NCBI RefSeq assembly: GCF_905220365.1
Contig: NC_061131.1
Span: 6,733,318 to 6,797,317 of the forward strand
DNA: 64,000 nt
Source: Vanessa cardui
Taxonomy: Eukaryota > Arthropoda > Insecta > Lepidoptera > Nymphalidae
Reading direction: 5' to 3'
The notes under the pieces are model-generated. The model was not told where the DNA came from. It worked only from the letters and a program-made list of their open reading frames with translations, and did no database searches. Below are positions 1 through 12,077 of this stretch, in pieces (positions within the stretch are counted from its first letter, which is position 1; every line of letters begins with the position of its first letter). Both the position numbers and the translations under genes were made by a program.

Positions 1-1528
1 TGCTTTTTGAAACACATTTATGACTTCGAACAAAAGTATATGTAACTAATGTGTCGTTTGTAATTTGTATAAAACATTCTTGCACGCCACCTAGTGGCTT
101 TAGTACTAACTATTAGGTTAAATATATTTAAGCATTATAGCTATTTGCTAATAGATGGCGCTTAAGAAACAAACCTGTGCATAATAAAATACTTTTATTT
201 TAGAAGTTGCATTTCCTTTATTTTAAGAATTGATAAAATAATAATTTTTTTGTTTAGGATATATGCATTTATGTTTTCGCGATAGATTATGGGTTAAAAT
301 AGGAATAAGTTATCGTAACAAACCCACTCTGAAATATAATTTCGTTTAAATTTATCTTATAGTATTTAAAAACACCGGATAAATACTTTTCAGTTATGAC
401 CTACTTTTGTCATATCAGTTAAATTTGAATTTCTTTTTTCCCTATTCCACGGCAGATGGTGTTATTATAGTTATAAAAATTATAAATGCGTTTAATATAT
501 TAATTTTATTATTAAATTGAACTATGTCGATAAAATATGTAGATATTAAATAATATATATATTTCATTGAGAAAGAAAACATAAGCAGAATGTTTATAAC
601 GCCATCTGTATTTAACTTTTATAACTAAGAAGGTACAAATTTTGATATTTCATAAGTAGGTACCTTAATTACTTATGGTTTCATTGGATATCTTAATAAA
701 TAACATCAACAAATAAGAAAAGAATATTATTTGTTACGTAGAAATTGTCGGGCAGCAAAGGAAATAGAATAAAAATCAGTTAATGACAAAAAGCGAGCTT
801 GCCGTACGCGCTCCTGGCGACATGTTACCATAAATCAGAAGGGGGGCAGCCACCCACTTCGGGTAAGCATGATCTTTTTCCAAGATCCTACATTTTTATA
901 AGGAGCATCCGCACGCTTTTTACTTCAATAAAAGGAGCTACAACAATTTTATGCTTTTATCTCTTAAGTAGGTGGCGAGATTAAAAACAACAATGGTATC
1001 ATATAAATGAGGCCATTTATATTTCAATTCAGTTCAAGTTAATACAGCTACATGAACTGTATTTATGTTTTTGATATCATTTTTTTTTTTGATTAAAATA
1101 AAGTTAATCAAATATTAATGTTAATCTAATATATTATTTAATCGTGTTAATATAATGATTATAAAAACATTTAACAAGCGGTAATAACACAAAATATAAA
1201 TGTAATTTAATTAAAAATCTGTAAATCTTAACAAACCGTTAGATAATCCTGCCCTTTTAGAAGAGAATAGGAGCTAGTCCGCTGTAAAGTATAAAATGCG
1301 CTGGGCGTTAAATTACTCAAACTCAATTTCAGTTTTATATTTATTGGTTTGTAGTTTCAGGACTTTTAATTATTGAGTTCGTTTATTAAGCGACAATTGA
1401 TTGAAGGGTTTTGTTTATTCTAAAATTGCATTAACCCCTATATTTGTAGTCTTATTTAAATAAATATAAGTAGTTTGTTAGACATTTGATTAAATTTATT
1501 AATAATATACATAAAGAATGTATGTATG
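1..1528. other. AT-rich non-coding DNA
   Basis: No credible coding region is visible. A 61-codon open frame at 799-984 has no recognisable content. Three short elements of the AGATGGCGC / GCCACCTAGTGG type lie at 86-98, 153-161 and 600-609 (see findings). The rest is low-complexity A+T. Confidence 0.6.
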
Positions 1529-1829
1529 GAGCTGAGATGGCCCGGTGGTTAGAACGCATGCATCTTAACCGATGAATGCGGGTTCAAATCCAGGCAAGCA
1601 CCACTATATATATGTGCTTAATTTGTGTTTATACTTCATCTCGTGCTCGGCGGTGAAGGAAAACATTGTGAGAAAACCTGCATGTGTCCAATTTCATTGA
1701 AATTCTGCCACATGTACATTCCACCAAACCGCATTGGACCACCGTGGCTATGTTCCAAACCCTCTTCTTAATGAAAGAGGAGGTCTTATCCCAGCAGTGG
1801 GAAATTTAAAGGCTGTTACTTTACTTTAT
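1529..1829 (+). repeat. tRNA-derived SINE, near full length
   Basis: The head is tRNA-like: GAGATGGCCCGGTGGTTAGA near 1534-1553 serves as A-box region and GGTTCAAATCC at 1581-1591 is a good Pol III B box. A conserved body follows (CTCGTGCTCGGCGGTGAAGG near 1640). The 3' end reads CAGTGGGAAATTTAAAGGCTG and runs into a short TTACT repeat. This layout is that of a common lepidopteran SINE family. Shorter copies of the same family are at 4295-4400, 19495-19582, 24543-24632 and 35965-36115. Confidence 0.85.
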
Positions 1830-1984
1830 ACGTAAAAAAAGGAAAAATATAAATTATACTGAGAAAAACTGGCTATAGTTTTAGTAGTAATTCTTTTCAG
1901 TAATCATATATACATATGTAATAATGATATATCATTAAAATTTATATATATCTTGTAAGGAAATGGAATCATTATTAAGTGAAT

Positions 1985-2180
1985 CGTCTCTATGTTGGAT
2001 AAAGGCGCAATACAAGTTGTGCCAAAGCTCCAGGTTTTCGCATTCCGCATCCAGTCGAGCTCCGCCACCTTCTTCAGGCTATCGATTCAAATGGCTGGAG
2101 GGCACCCTATGATTTGTTTACCGATCCGCAGAGTCCGGTCTACGACTCGTCTACTTCAACTGACATCGGTTATTTGACTT
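1985..2180 (-). pseudogene. RTE-type LINE, C-terminal relic
   Basis: Read on the minus strand, this segment carries the ending typical of lepidopteran RTE-clade LINE ORFs: a DSLKKVAELDWMRNAK-like stretch followed by a degenerate tail, in place of the usual DDL-KVAG-WMR-A and final QQWT. In-frame stops are present. Only about 60 codons of the C-terminus remain and no RT catalytic motif is included. Related RTE tails lie at 21370-21692 and 33440-33560. The assignment rests on motif memory. Confidence 0.6.
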
Positions 2181-2261
2181 GTGTCCAAATATTACCATTA
2201 TGCAAGTTATATTGAGAACTCTTGATGAACTATAAATACTTATTTGTGACGCAATTGAAAA

Positions 2262-2528
2262 CTACGTTACGTCTTCTGCTATATCGTACTTGCCGTTTAC
2301 TTTGACTTCATATTCAGTCAGATTCAGACTTCTGAAGACGCCTTCTGGAGATATATCCTGACTCAACATTTTGTTGAACTCAATCGTTTTCATCTTACAT
2401 ATGAATCCAGTAGTCTGTACTTTGATCTTTGTAGAAGTGTTATACAGACATATCTTAACCTCGCTTCGATATAAAATTTCCGCTTTGATTTGAGTATTGC
2501 TCAGATTTAGATAGTCATTTGATTCTAA
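2262..2528 (-). pseudogene. unassigned open stretch of 88 codons
   Basis: On the minus strand a frame stays open for 88 codons between stop codons at 2529-2531 and 2262-2264. It has a protein-like composition, with no low complexity and mixed charged and hydrophobic residues, for example the stretches KICLYNTSTKIKVQTTG and NLTEYEVKVNGKYDI. Its first ATG lies about 45 codons in. The same frame continues upstream for about 25 more codons beyond the TGA. I do not recognise a family. It lies just downstream of the Jockey relic at 2790-3835, so it may be an old transposon or retrogene fragment, or chance. Confidence 0.25.
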
Positions 2529-2789
2529 TCATAGATCCTGAAACAAGGGTTCAATTGTCCTCTTCGGTCTTCTACATAATTTGCAGAACATTGCAGTATA
2601 AAAAAATCGGTTTTTTCTCGTTTTTGGTTAATTTCATTATGAAATACAAAGTCCAAGCAAAGTGTTTTGATGGGCTATTTTTGACTGTTTGTATCGTCGA
2701 TAATTCTCGTCCTCTAATGTTTTAAACCACTTAATGAATTTTAAACATTATTTGTTGTGCATTGTTTGTAAGCGATTTTTCATCTTCGA

Positions 2790-3835
2790 AGACAAGATTC
2801 GGGAAGACCGCAAGCGAAAGCTGGTTTAACAGAATTGTTAGAGGCAGAAAATGCAGATATTCGGACAGATATCCGAAAATCTGCATGTAAGTAAATCTGC
2901 ATCTAGATAAATGGTAAGGCGAAATTTGACAATTGGGATTAAAAAAAAAGAAAGTCAGCAAAAGTTCAACAGGGAAGGTGTATGATCCTCCACATCCATT
3001 ATTCGCGTGACCGAGGTGACCAGTTTGGTAAAATCATATGCTAAAGCGAAATTATGATCTAATTCATTTAGCATGGTGGGTATTAAAATCTTCAACATTT
3101 GCATCTCTCGGGATGGGAACTGTTGCAGAACTGAATCATTAATAATGGGACCTCCTTGACCAGTGGGTCGCTTTCAGTGTTACCGTTATTATGCTTACAG
3201 AGGCACGCGTATATTCACGGATGATCATTGCCATCTACAGGAAGCCACATAATGGATAGATCCCGCTCTTCAAGGCTGTGGAGGTGACAAGATCAAATAT
3301 CATACCATAAACGCACACCCAGCCAAAGGAATGTTATACCCTGGGCGGGAAAGTGGTAACAGCCAAAAGAGCAAGGCCGGCTTTGCCCAAGATGAAAGTG
3401 AACCGCGTTCAGGATGGAGTTCAGCCCCCTTTTGAAGAAATCCACAATGAGAGTGGAAAAGTTTGCCTGCTTCGCTTACGCCGAATAGTGTCGAGCGCAA
3501 AATTGCCGGCCCAGGATTCGGAGGGTAGGCTCGGCAACTATCTTCAGTTGGTGTACATCCTGAGCACGGAAGCTCAGAGAGGGATTCTCCACTGAAATAA
3601 TTGACGGTACCTTCCCAGGAAAGTAATGTTAAGCCAGGATAACATTACCAAATTCTGCATGACTATCATCTTTTATTTTTGGTGGGCCAGCTCTTTAGAA
3701 TTCTCATATACCGAACCAAATGCGGCAGCTTAGCTTTTACTTTATATCGATTTTGTTAAAGCCCCAAGCACACAAGCCCATTCGATAGTAACAAGCCTTC
3801 TTGTGCCCTAATGGACCGCAGCACAACCATTAGTG
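2790..3835 (-). mobile_element. Jockey-type LINE relic (copy a), decayed
   Basis: Compared by eye with the better copy at 25362-28652, the minus strand here aligns over the 5' UTR (roughly 3640-3835), the endonuclease start (around 3430-3640) and the middle of the endonuclease (about 2960-3300). It then jumps to a short match with the C-terminal part of the RT ORF (near 2800-2850, NQLSLAVFPN against the NQLSPAVFPN of the intact copy). The RT core is missing, so the copy has a large internal deletion. Many indels and stops make it non-functional. It is clearly older than the 25.4-kb copy. Confidence 0.8.
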
Positions 3836-3849
3836 CTGTACCAGCGTTA

Positions 3850-4160
3850 TTTCATTGTTTACGTTCCAATTTACAAAACGCGGTATCATTCGTATTTAAC
3901 TTTAAAACGTACTTATGATCATTAGCAAACAATAAAATACCACAAACATCATAGACAACAATAAGAAATCATTACATATCGAAGATAAAATAGGAACTAA
4001 AATCGAGCCTGGTGAAACAACAATGTTATTTGTATTTGGTTCGGCATAGTTTTTATGAAGACATCAATAAAACTTCATCAGGCATCAGATTACACTTAAT
4101 CGTATCCTCATATAAAGCGAGTTACTCGAGTACCAATAGTAAATAAGTTCTTTTGGCCGG
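3850..4160 (-). pseudogene. reverse transcriptase relic (LINE)
   Basis: The minus strand shows a decayed RT palm. A segment near 3985-4010 resembles the GVPQGSILGPLL block (here VVSPGSILVPIL). About 25 residues on comes the catalytic box, read as FAND instead of F/YADD and followed by HKYVLKLN, in the style of Jockey-group RTs. The frames differ between the two blocks, so at least one indel separates them. The second catalytic aspartate survives, but the first is replaced by asparagine. Boundaries are approximate because the relic abuts the 5' UTR of the Jockey relic. Confidence 0.6.
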
Positions 4161-4294
4161 CCTGTTATGACCCTATTCCTGATACATTTAATATTCTTCT
4201 CATGGTTTTAAAACCAGTTGACCGTTTTTCATTTTATTGCCGTTATAGTCAAAGATTGCTCTTTTGGGCAATATTACTTTTTGATTGTTTCTGT

Positions 4295-4400
4295 TAATTT
4301 ATCTCGTGCTCGGCAGAAAAGAAAATCATCGTCAATAAAACGCCATGTATCCGAAGAAATTCCGCCTCGTATATACATACGGGATACCCATATATTGTAT
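4295..4400 (+). repeat. SINE fragment
   Basis: ATCTCGTGCTCGGC followed by a diverged A-rich continuation matches the body of the SINE at 1529-1829, and similarity fades toward 4400. There is no tRNA head and no 3' tail. Confidence 0.5.
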
Positions 4401-7400
4401 CCATCATCCGACGTTATAGTAAAACTGAAAAATTGAACATTCATATTCAATTTTTGAGTCACTCGACTGTGTGTTTGACAACGTTCAATCAAAGCTACTC
4501 CTACTTACACGAATATGGCTGAGATTAAAACATGAGCTGATGAATATCAAAAGGTCTAGTTTTCTTTAATACAAGAAGTAATATAGTTTTATGACAGTTC
4601 GTATTTGGCTTAGTTCCGCGAAGAAGAAGTAATCTCGATTCACCCGCACCAAATCGTAAGTGCATACAGCAGTGCACTTTATCTGTTACAGTATTTCTTT
4701 AGGCTGTTATTACACATCACGCCCACAGCCTGTTTAGAGGGAAAATACAAGGAAATAACTAAGGGGAGCGGGTTTATCACTCACTAAAATCCCTGCAATG
4801 GTTATCCTCGACAAGAATTGGAGAGGCTACGGGATAGTTTTACCATACGCATCCGTTGTCCCTCCCGTGCCGCCTTCTGTGTATGTTTCAACGGAGTTCT
4901 CCTCAGGGGGCGAAAGTGATCTGCCCCCCGCAATCCTCGATAGTGCTTGTTTATATTTATTGTATTATATTATCTTTATCTTATACATAATATTTTTTTG
5001 GAATGTATTATAGACTAAAATTTCGTTATCTTTATTTTTTGTAGAAATATAAATTAAAAAATAAGTATAAGTATCGTGATTGTGACCAATCAACTTTTAT
5101 CATCCATATCTATACCAAAATTATGAATGTGATTGTATATGCAGGTTTTCTGGTGATGTTTTTAAATTTTATAAACACAGATAATGTGGCATGAAAATTC
5201 ATTGTCATTTACTTTGCTTCTCCGCTCAGTTATTTGACTAAAGCTTTTCCAAATATACTGTCAGTGAGAGAATTCGGTTTAGCGCATGCTCTGACACTCA
5301 AGTGTAGAGTCTGCGTAAGACTTGTCGTAGTCGTAGTTCTACAGTCCATTAGGCTTCAGAAAGTCAGTTAAGGTCTATAAAATATGTGCAATTTTAATTA
5401 TACGGATATTAAGTTGTAATCAGTTGTAACAATTGCTCTATTTCTAACATTTCATACGAGAATAAATTAGGCAACGTAACAAATATATATATATTTTATA
5501 TATTATATTTATTCGACTTTGACTTTTATTATTATTTTTTTGAAAATAAACGTAATTGATTAAATTAAAATTCTCATAAAAATAGCTATGGTATCAGTGG
5601 GTCTTTTCAAAATCCGTTCTGCAATGTCGGAGATTAGCCGTAACAAACGGGGAGAGAAAGCGACAAAAAAAATTTAGTTTTTATTTGAGTCTCATTTCAT
5701 CAACATTCATACGTATTTTTATTACTGTTTTAATATTACAAACACATTAAATATTAGTTATTTGTAAGTACAGATTAGTGTTCCATTATATTTGCTTGTA
5801 AATTTCAGTATACAAATTTGTCTTTTAATTTGTAACCGCGTTTTTTCGCGCCAAACTTTTTCAATATGTCGTCGGTGAGAGCCACGCTCTGCCACCATTA
5901 ACCGCCGACACTTCACCGTTGCTATAAACTCACAAATCATGAAACGTGCCATTGCTCCTGACACACACGAAACACAACTTCATCACCCGAACACAAGGTT
6001 CATTATCATGCTGTTTCACGACTACGATCGACGGGAACAAAATGTTTATAAAGCAAATCACTTTGAACCCTAACGTCATTTAACGGAAAAGTCGTTTTTA
6101 GTTACACCGCCGGGAAATTGAGAAACGAACAAAGAGAGCGAGAAACGAGGCCAACATTCGTTAATAATGTAATGTATATTTATTGGTCTACATTATTCTA
6201 CCGAAGTCGGCTTACAGTAAATAGGCTTTTATATTAATTATTTTGAAGATAAAAACAAAAACGTTCTTTTTACTTTTTTTTTTTAATTTTCAACCAGTTC
6301 GTCGTTTTTCTAATTGTTTTGAAAGAGTCAAAATAATTAGTCTGAATAATTTTTATTTTTTTTAATATTCAATAAAACATGCATTCAATAAAACGATTTA
6401 AATGTGAGCAGAATTTTCTAGCACAACATTTCATTGTGTGTTTATTCCTAGTTGTTTCATTTAAGGATAAGAACCAATTAATAATGTAAGCAATTACGTA
6501 AAAATGTTGTCTATTAATAAATATTTTTATAATATATTTTTTGAAAATCAGTTTTTCCATACGGCCTAATTTGTATGACATCGGGCGTTCCGCATCTAAT
6601 CAATACACAGGCTTGATGCGGCGGGCATGGCAGGCGCGTCGAGCGTTCGTGTTACTTCGGCGGCACTCGGCAAACATCGGCTAGAAAAAGACGCCCTCGG
6701 CGACATTCGGGTATTCTCGCTTCAATCGTAATTCCATTTTCCGCCCGCCTTGGCAAATTGAAATGTCGTAACTCTTGGGGGAATATCGGCTTTCTAGCCA
6801 AGAAAAATATTCTGCTAAGGCATTGTAACGACGGTTCTGATATTATGGAATATTTCCAGTTCATCATACAGTTCCGGTAAAGTCCCCTAAAATGATTGTA
6901 ATTGTGGGTCCGCTCGGCGCTTGCCCGTTTGTGGTTGATATGGCATCCACCTCCGATACTCATATGAATTTTACGATTTTTTATAAATCATTGCACAGAA
7001 GATCAGTGATTTTGAGATATTTTCAATAAATCAATTTTTAATTTCTCAATTGTTTTACTTTCGCGAGTGATGGTAGTATACTTAAGTATCTATATGTTTT
7101 ATTTTTTTTTAATAAATAATCTTATTCTTATTTAATAATAATAATATGTTGATAAAGTTCTTTAAAAACATAGTAATATAGAGAGTTTTATTGTCTAGTT
7201 TTACAAAAAAAACTTTACGTTATATTATATTAAAATTGTTTAAATGAATTTGTTGTTACAATTTTTTTTTGTTTCGAAGTATCAAAGTCCGAAGTATTTT
7301 CGGGTGTAGTATTAGTTAAAGGCCTAGTAGGTCAGATAAATTGAACCCTTGGTGGTGTTGTGTTCACACGTAAATAACATGTAGAGCTTGGGCGAGGGGT

Positions 7401-8805
7401 GTGGGCGGTCCGCTCCCGGGAAACAAGGATATTTTACAATTTACAAATTGCCTTTCGTACGATTATCAACCTTACAGTATTGTCAATAAGAGTTACAATT
7501 GGAAATGTTTAATGCAAAGTGACTTAGCCCCCGTGACAGATAGCATCGGAACGTTTGCGAACGGAAAATAAGTTTTTACCCGAAGTACTACCTTATGACG
7601 TGGGAAAAGGAAAATTGATGTTATATTACGAATGGAGCGATGGATGGTTTAAGAATAGATTCCGTAGAACACGCAACAAGCGAAGAGGTAACTTTGGTTT
7701 CACTTTGGCAGTCTTCATTTTTTCTATAGTTTCTTTTTGTTATTAGCCTTAGGGATTATGGATTATTCCTCAGTGTGGTTTACGGGATATTAAAAATTCG
7801 AATTTAATGCCCTTATGATAAAAATTGTAATGTATTAGACACCCAGATTCATCCATGGATGAAAATGATGAACATAACCAATAAAACAATAAAAATGAGC
7901 AAAATAAGTAAAATTATAATAGTTTCGTACTTATATAAATATATATTTTATATTACCTACTTAACTTATACTCGCTATTTACTAACAAGAGATAAAGCAG
8001 TGTCGGAAAGAGGGTATGACGGCTTGAAAGAATATCATGCCCTTTGCCGTCAAGGTGTACGAGCCGATTTTACTAAGGCACGTCAACTGATTTTAATTTC
8101 TATAGTCACATGTTAAAAAAACCATCTTTATTTTTTTCGACACACTGATATCATATGTATATATTGTTACATAATACTGATTAAAATTAATACGATATTT
8201 CGATATTTGATCAAAGGAATTTTACATTATAAAACAATTTACAGTTCCCAAAAGCTTATATTGTATCTGGATAAGGTTATTTTGTAACCTTTCGAGTAGA
8301 GACCTCTCTGAAGATATTGCGGCCTTTGGGGGTTAGGGTCGCAGGGAGGAGGGAGCGGCAGGGGGCTTCGAGTTTTGAATTAATAATGTTGATATCGGCC
8401 CGCCTTGCGATTAATTCGATTATTTGTCTTGTGTTTTGGTTATCTTCCGTTGTTAACGCGTATCTTGTCATTGTGTCCGAGGTAATAAAAGCTCATTAAA
8501 CACATTACCAGACAATTAATCGAATTAGTGATTAAGATAATGTAAATTACTTTAGATATGCTATTAAGGGAGTAAATTATTTCAAGACGTTTCTTACACT
8601 TCAATATATGATATATTTATACGTTAAGAAGAATTATTATTACGAACCGTTTCAAAGAGCATTTATATGTAGTATTGTATAAATTGCATGGTAGGAATTT
8701 AACTTGTTTAACATAATCTAAGGCGCTTGATAAATTGCGTAAGCATATTCAAGATTACTGACTGAAACATTTTCAGACGGAAAATAAGAAAACATGCTTA
8801 AACAT
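4401..8805. other. non-coding DNA with GC-elevated patches
   Basis: Mostly AT-rich. Higher-GC patches lie at about 4740-4950, 5860-6130, 6580-6970, 7370-7430 and 8320-8400. Open frames in these patches (103 codons at 6652-6963 on the minus strand and 63 codons at 7555-7746 on the plus strand) have no recognisable domain and are not called as genes. The patches could be regulatory or old exons, but nothing in the sequence decides this. Confidence 0.5.
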
Positions 8806-8809
8806 GGCT

Positions 8810-9035
8810 TTGTGCAAGCCGTCTGTGTATATCTACGCATCATATATTCTACCGCCACATAGTAATACTTAGTATTGTTGTGTTCCGGTTGAAGTGTGAG
8901 TGAGCTAGTGTGACTACGGGCACAAGGGACAGAACATCCTAGATCCGAAAGTTGATGGCCCATTAGCAATGTAAGAAATGATTAAAATTTCTTACGGCGG
9001 CAATGTTGTAGGCAGTGATAACTCGCCTTTTGGGT
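8810..9035 (+). repeat. repeat R copy (about 300-bp interspersed repeat)
   Basis: Shares the diagnostic order GGCTTTGTGCAAGCC, then GTATTGTTGTGTTCCGGTT, GAGTGAGC and CACAAGGGACA, then a TTCTTAC stretch, with the copies at 32490, 44340, 48053 and 60345. Repeat R is not classified here. Its forward strand is defined as the one ending in a poly-A tail. Confidence 0.75.
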
Positions 9036-12000
9036 GCTTAAAAAAGCATTGCTATAAACATAGATAAGAAAGAAAAATGCTCAAATCAGCAGAGTCACAG
9101 ATATATCTATAATAGAACAGCTGTATAAGGCTACTAAGAGAATAACAAACAAAGAAAAGCCTAGTCAATTTTCATCGAAATCTGTTAAAGTAACGGTTCG
9201 AAAAGAATTAATTAATGTTCAACGATGGGAGATAATAAAGCGGCATTAAGCGATACTTCGGGAATGTTCGGGTGGGCGGTGGGCGCCTTAACCTTTCCTT
9301 AACTTAGCGAGATTGAGTACGTAAGTATATAGAGCAACTTTAATTAAGACGCCGCGTTGTTTTGTTAACGTGCATTGTTTATGAGGATGTAATAATTTGG
9401 ACAGATTATATAAGTAGTCTGATTTGAACATAACATTTAAAACAGTTCTTTTTTGTTTTATAAATATTTTTAATTTAAAATAAACATTTTGAGTATTTTT
9501 AATACCTGATGTATTTACCGTATAATTTAACATTTAAAATTTAAATTATTGAATCTTCTTTGCTTCGAATAGTAAGCATTAAGTTAAGTTTAAGATGGAC
9601 TAATAAATAATTGTAAAAGTTTAAATTCTTATAAAAAAAAAACAAAAACTAATATAAATGCTAGTGTGTATAATAAATATGTAAGTCTTAGGAACATTAA
9701 AAATTTACAACATCTAGTTTGGTTTGCGTTTTTGTTAGTGTAGTTTGGTGTCCAGTTGTGAGGAACAAAAAGGCTTTATTAAGCGTATTAGGTTAAAGCT
9801 ATATTTTAAATATGATACATCAGATTAATATATAAAACGTTTATATTGAAATGCAATCGTACAATGTAAAATACTTGACTCAGTAAATGCTAATAAACTC
9901 AACAACCTTTCGCCATAATCGGATGAATGATTTAGAAACGCACAGAGGACAAATGTACAAACTTTATTATGTATAAGTAAACAATAAATGTTTTAAGCAA
10001 ATTCAAAAATTAAGAAGATTTTTTTATATGATTTTTCTTTGTAAAAATACATTTTTAGTAGTTACTTGATTTATTATAGCACAGAGAAAAAACTACTACA
10101 ATTCTTGGCACACTCTTAGTCGGTCAGGATATGTAAAGTAATTATTTATATTTTCGGTTATTGTACATTTATTTTAATTTTTTGTTATTTTGAAATTAAA
10201 CCATTTTCAATTTTTAGCACAGTAGTAATAAAAATATCAAATTATATTTATCTCGTAAAATATGCGAAGTCTGTGTCTGTGTGGATTAACTACATATAGA
10301 TAGAGCTTGAGATGCCTCGTAGGAGCTATTGGGTGTGAAAATTGATATGGTCAAATTATATGAAATAATGTCACACCAAAATAATACTGTCATAGTCGTT
10401 TCCAACAACGCCAAACATTCCGAGATTCACTTGACGTAAGTTTGACTGCGGAAAGGAAAGTTTCGTCCGATGAGGCTGTAGACAATACGGTACCTATACA
10501 TCGAGATGTATCTATATATTCTTATAGACCTGGATAGCCTTTATTAGATCCAGCCCGAGTGTGTTCCCCCTGATTTATAGACGCCACGAGTTATGCTTAA
10601 GGAAATTCATGTTATTGCTATAAGGTTTTACTCTGTGAAAATATGTTTAAAAATATCTAATTGTAATTGTTAACGATCTTCATCCGTAATTATGTGACGG
10701 AAAATGTTTCGGTATAAGTAATATAGTTTCACTTTATCATTCATCAGTGAAAACAGATTATTTGTATGTCTTAAGTAGAATTAAGGTTTTTAATTTTCCA
10801 AGTTCTTTCAGTTTCGTTGCGGTTCTAAGAGAGTATGATTTTTTTGGAGCTGCAGGTTTTCTTACGATGCGCGGCGTTCACTTAACCACAAGGGAAAATA
10901 AATTAAATTTTAAGTTGCACTAAGCTCTGATGTTTCGTGTAAATTTTTATTTTGTACGTTACTTGTAAAATTTTCAAGTACCGCTGATTACATTAATTTA
11001 TACATTTTTGAATTATCCAAAGCATCCTTTCGCGTAATCCAAACTTCTATTAAGATGGAGGACAAAGGCGTACCAAGAGTTTCTTACCAGTTGCGGCGTG
11101 AATAAATTATAATGATAAGGCCATGCCTCCACAATATTGAAGCCGTTGCGATCATTACCCGGCCCGCCCCACCCGCTCACTTCCAGGAAAATTTTCCGTA
11201 CCCCAGTGTCCTTTTTCGTTAAGGTCTTCAAGAACTCTTGATACTCTTTCATCTCAACTCAAGAAACCACTGGAGACGGACCGGTGTTTTAAACCCTGTT
11301 ATTTGTTGAACTTGGCCCAAATATTAGAATATAATGGAATAACATGTTTCCAAAATACATTTAATGTTCTACATTATAGCCGGTAGTCGGTGATACAAGT
11401 CTATACATCTGTGTTATAATTTATGAAGAATAGATTAATTAAATATGTGGTAAATGCAAGCTTTATTGAATTATTAAAATAATCCTTTTAAAAAAATATT
11501 GAGAAAAAATTAATAAATATCGATATTATTAGTTTTTAAAATATTAAATAAAGATAGAGTTCTAAATAAAATAGTTTTGTTACTAAAAATAATACATTTA
11601 TTATAATTATAAAACAAAGTAACTAAATATACTGTACACTATGCACCACGTAGAAGACGCTGCGCTGGCGCGAAGAGACATGACAACAGTGGTTTTACCC
11701 CCAAGGTGCGGCAATAGGGTTATTTAACTAAAAAAAACAGAAACCTAAACCTAGTCCAGAGTCTACCAATAATAGAGGTTGCTAGTTTATAACTGCCCTT
11801 TGTGTTCATAACATAATTTTAATGTACGTTATAATAAACGGAATATTCTTTTAGTTCCAGGAAGGGGCGTTGTAACACACTGACTATTGTCAGTAATTCT
11901 ATTGAATTCCGACATTCGGATTATTTGTTTTTCCTGCTTGCTCTCACTGAATTTATACTTAAAAGTAACGCATTGCTTATATTTGTTTATATCAAAATTG

Positions 12001-12077
12001 TTTTCAAAAGAATAGTCATTAAATATCTGTTAAGGTAGTCAAGTCAATAATTGTACAACATATCAAATTACAGGCAC
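9036..12077. other. AT-rich non-coding DNA
   Basis: No transposon or gene signature stands out apart from the unassigned 79-codon frame at 11013-11252. Moderately GC-rich spots occur near 10290-10580 and 11640-11720. Confidence 0.5.
11013..11252 (-). other. unassigned 79-codon open frame
   Basis: The frame runs from ATG to a stop on the minus strand. It has a protein-like composition, including the stretches FLEVSGWGGPGNDRNG and VRNSWYAFVLHLNRS. It shows no RT, endonuclease, transposase or zinc-finger motif that I recognise. No Kozak, promoter or splice context supports it. It could be a fragment of a decayed element, a lone exon or chance. Confidence 0.2.

Noticed and set aside
1529..1600. 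Possible functional tRNA gene
   Set aside because: The tRNA-like head lacks a complete cloverleaf and continues into a SINE body.
6652..6963. 103-codon minus-strand open frame
   Set aside because: Longest frame outside transposons, but no domain, no splice or promoter context and irregular composition. It lies in a GC-elevated patch where stops are rarer.
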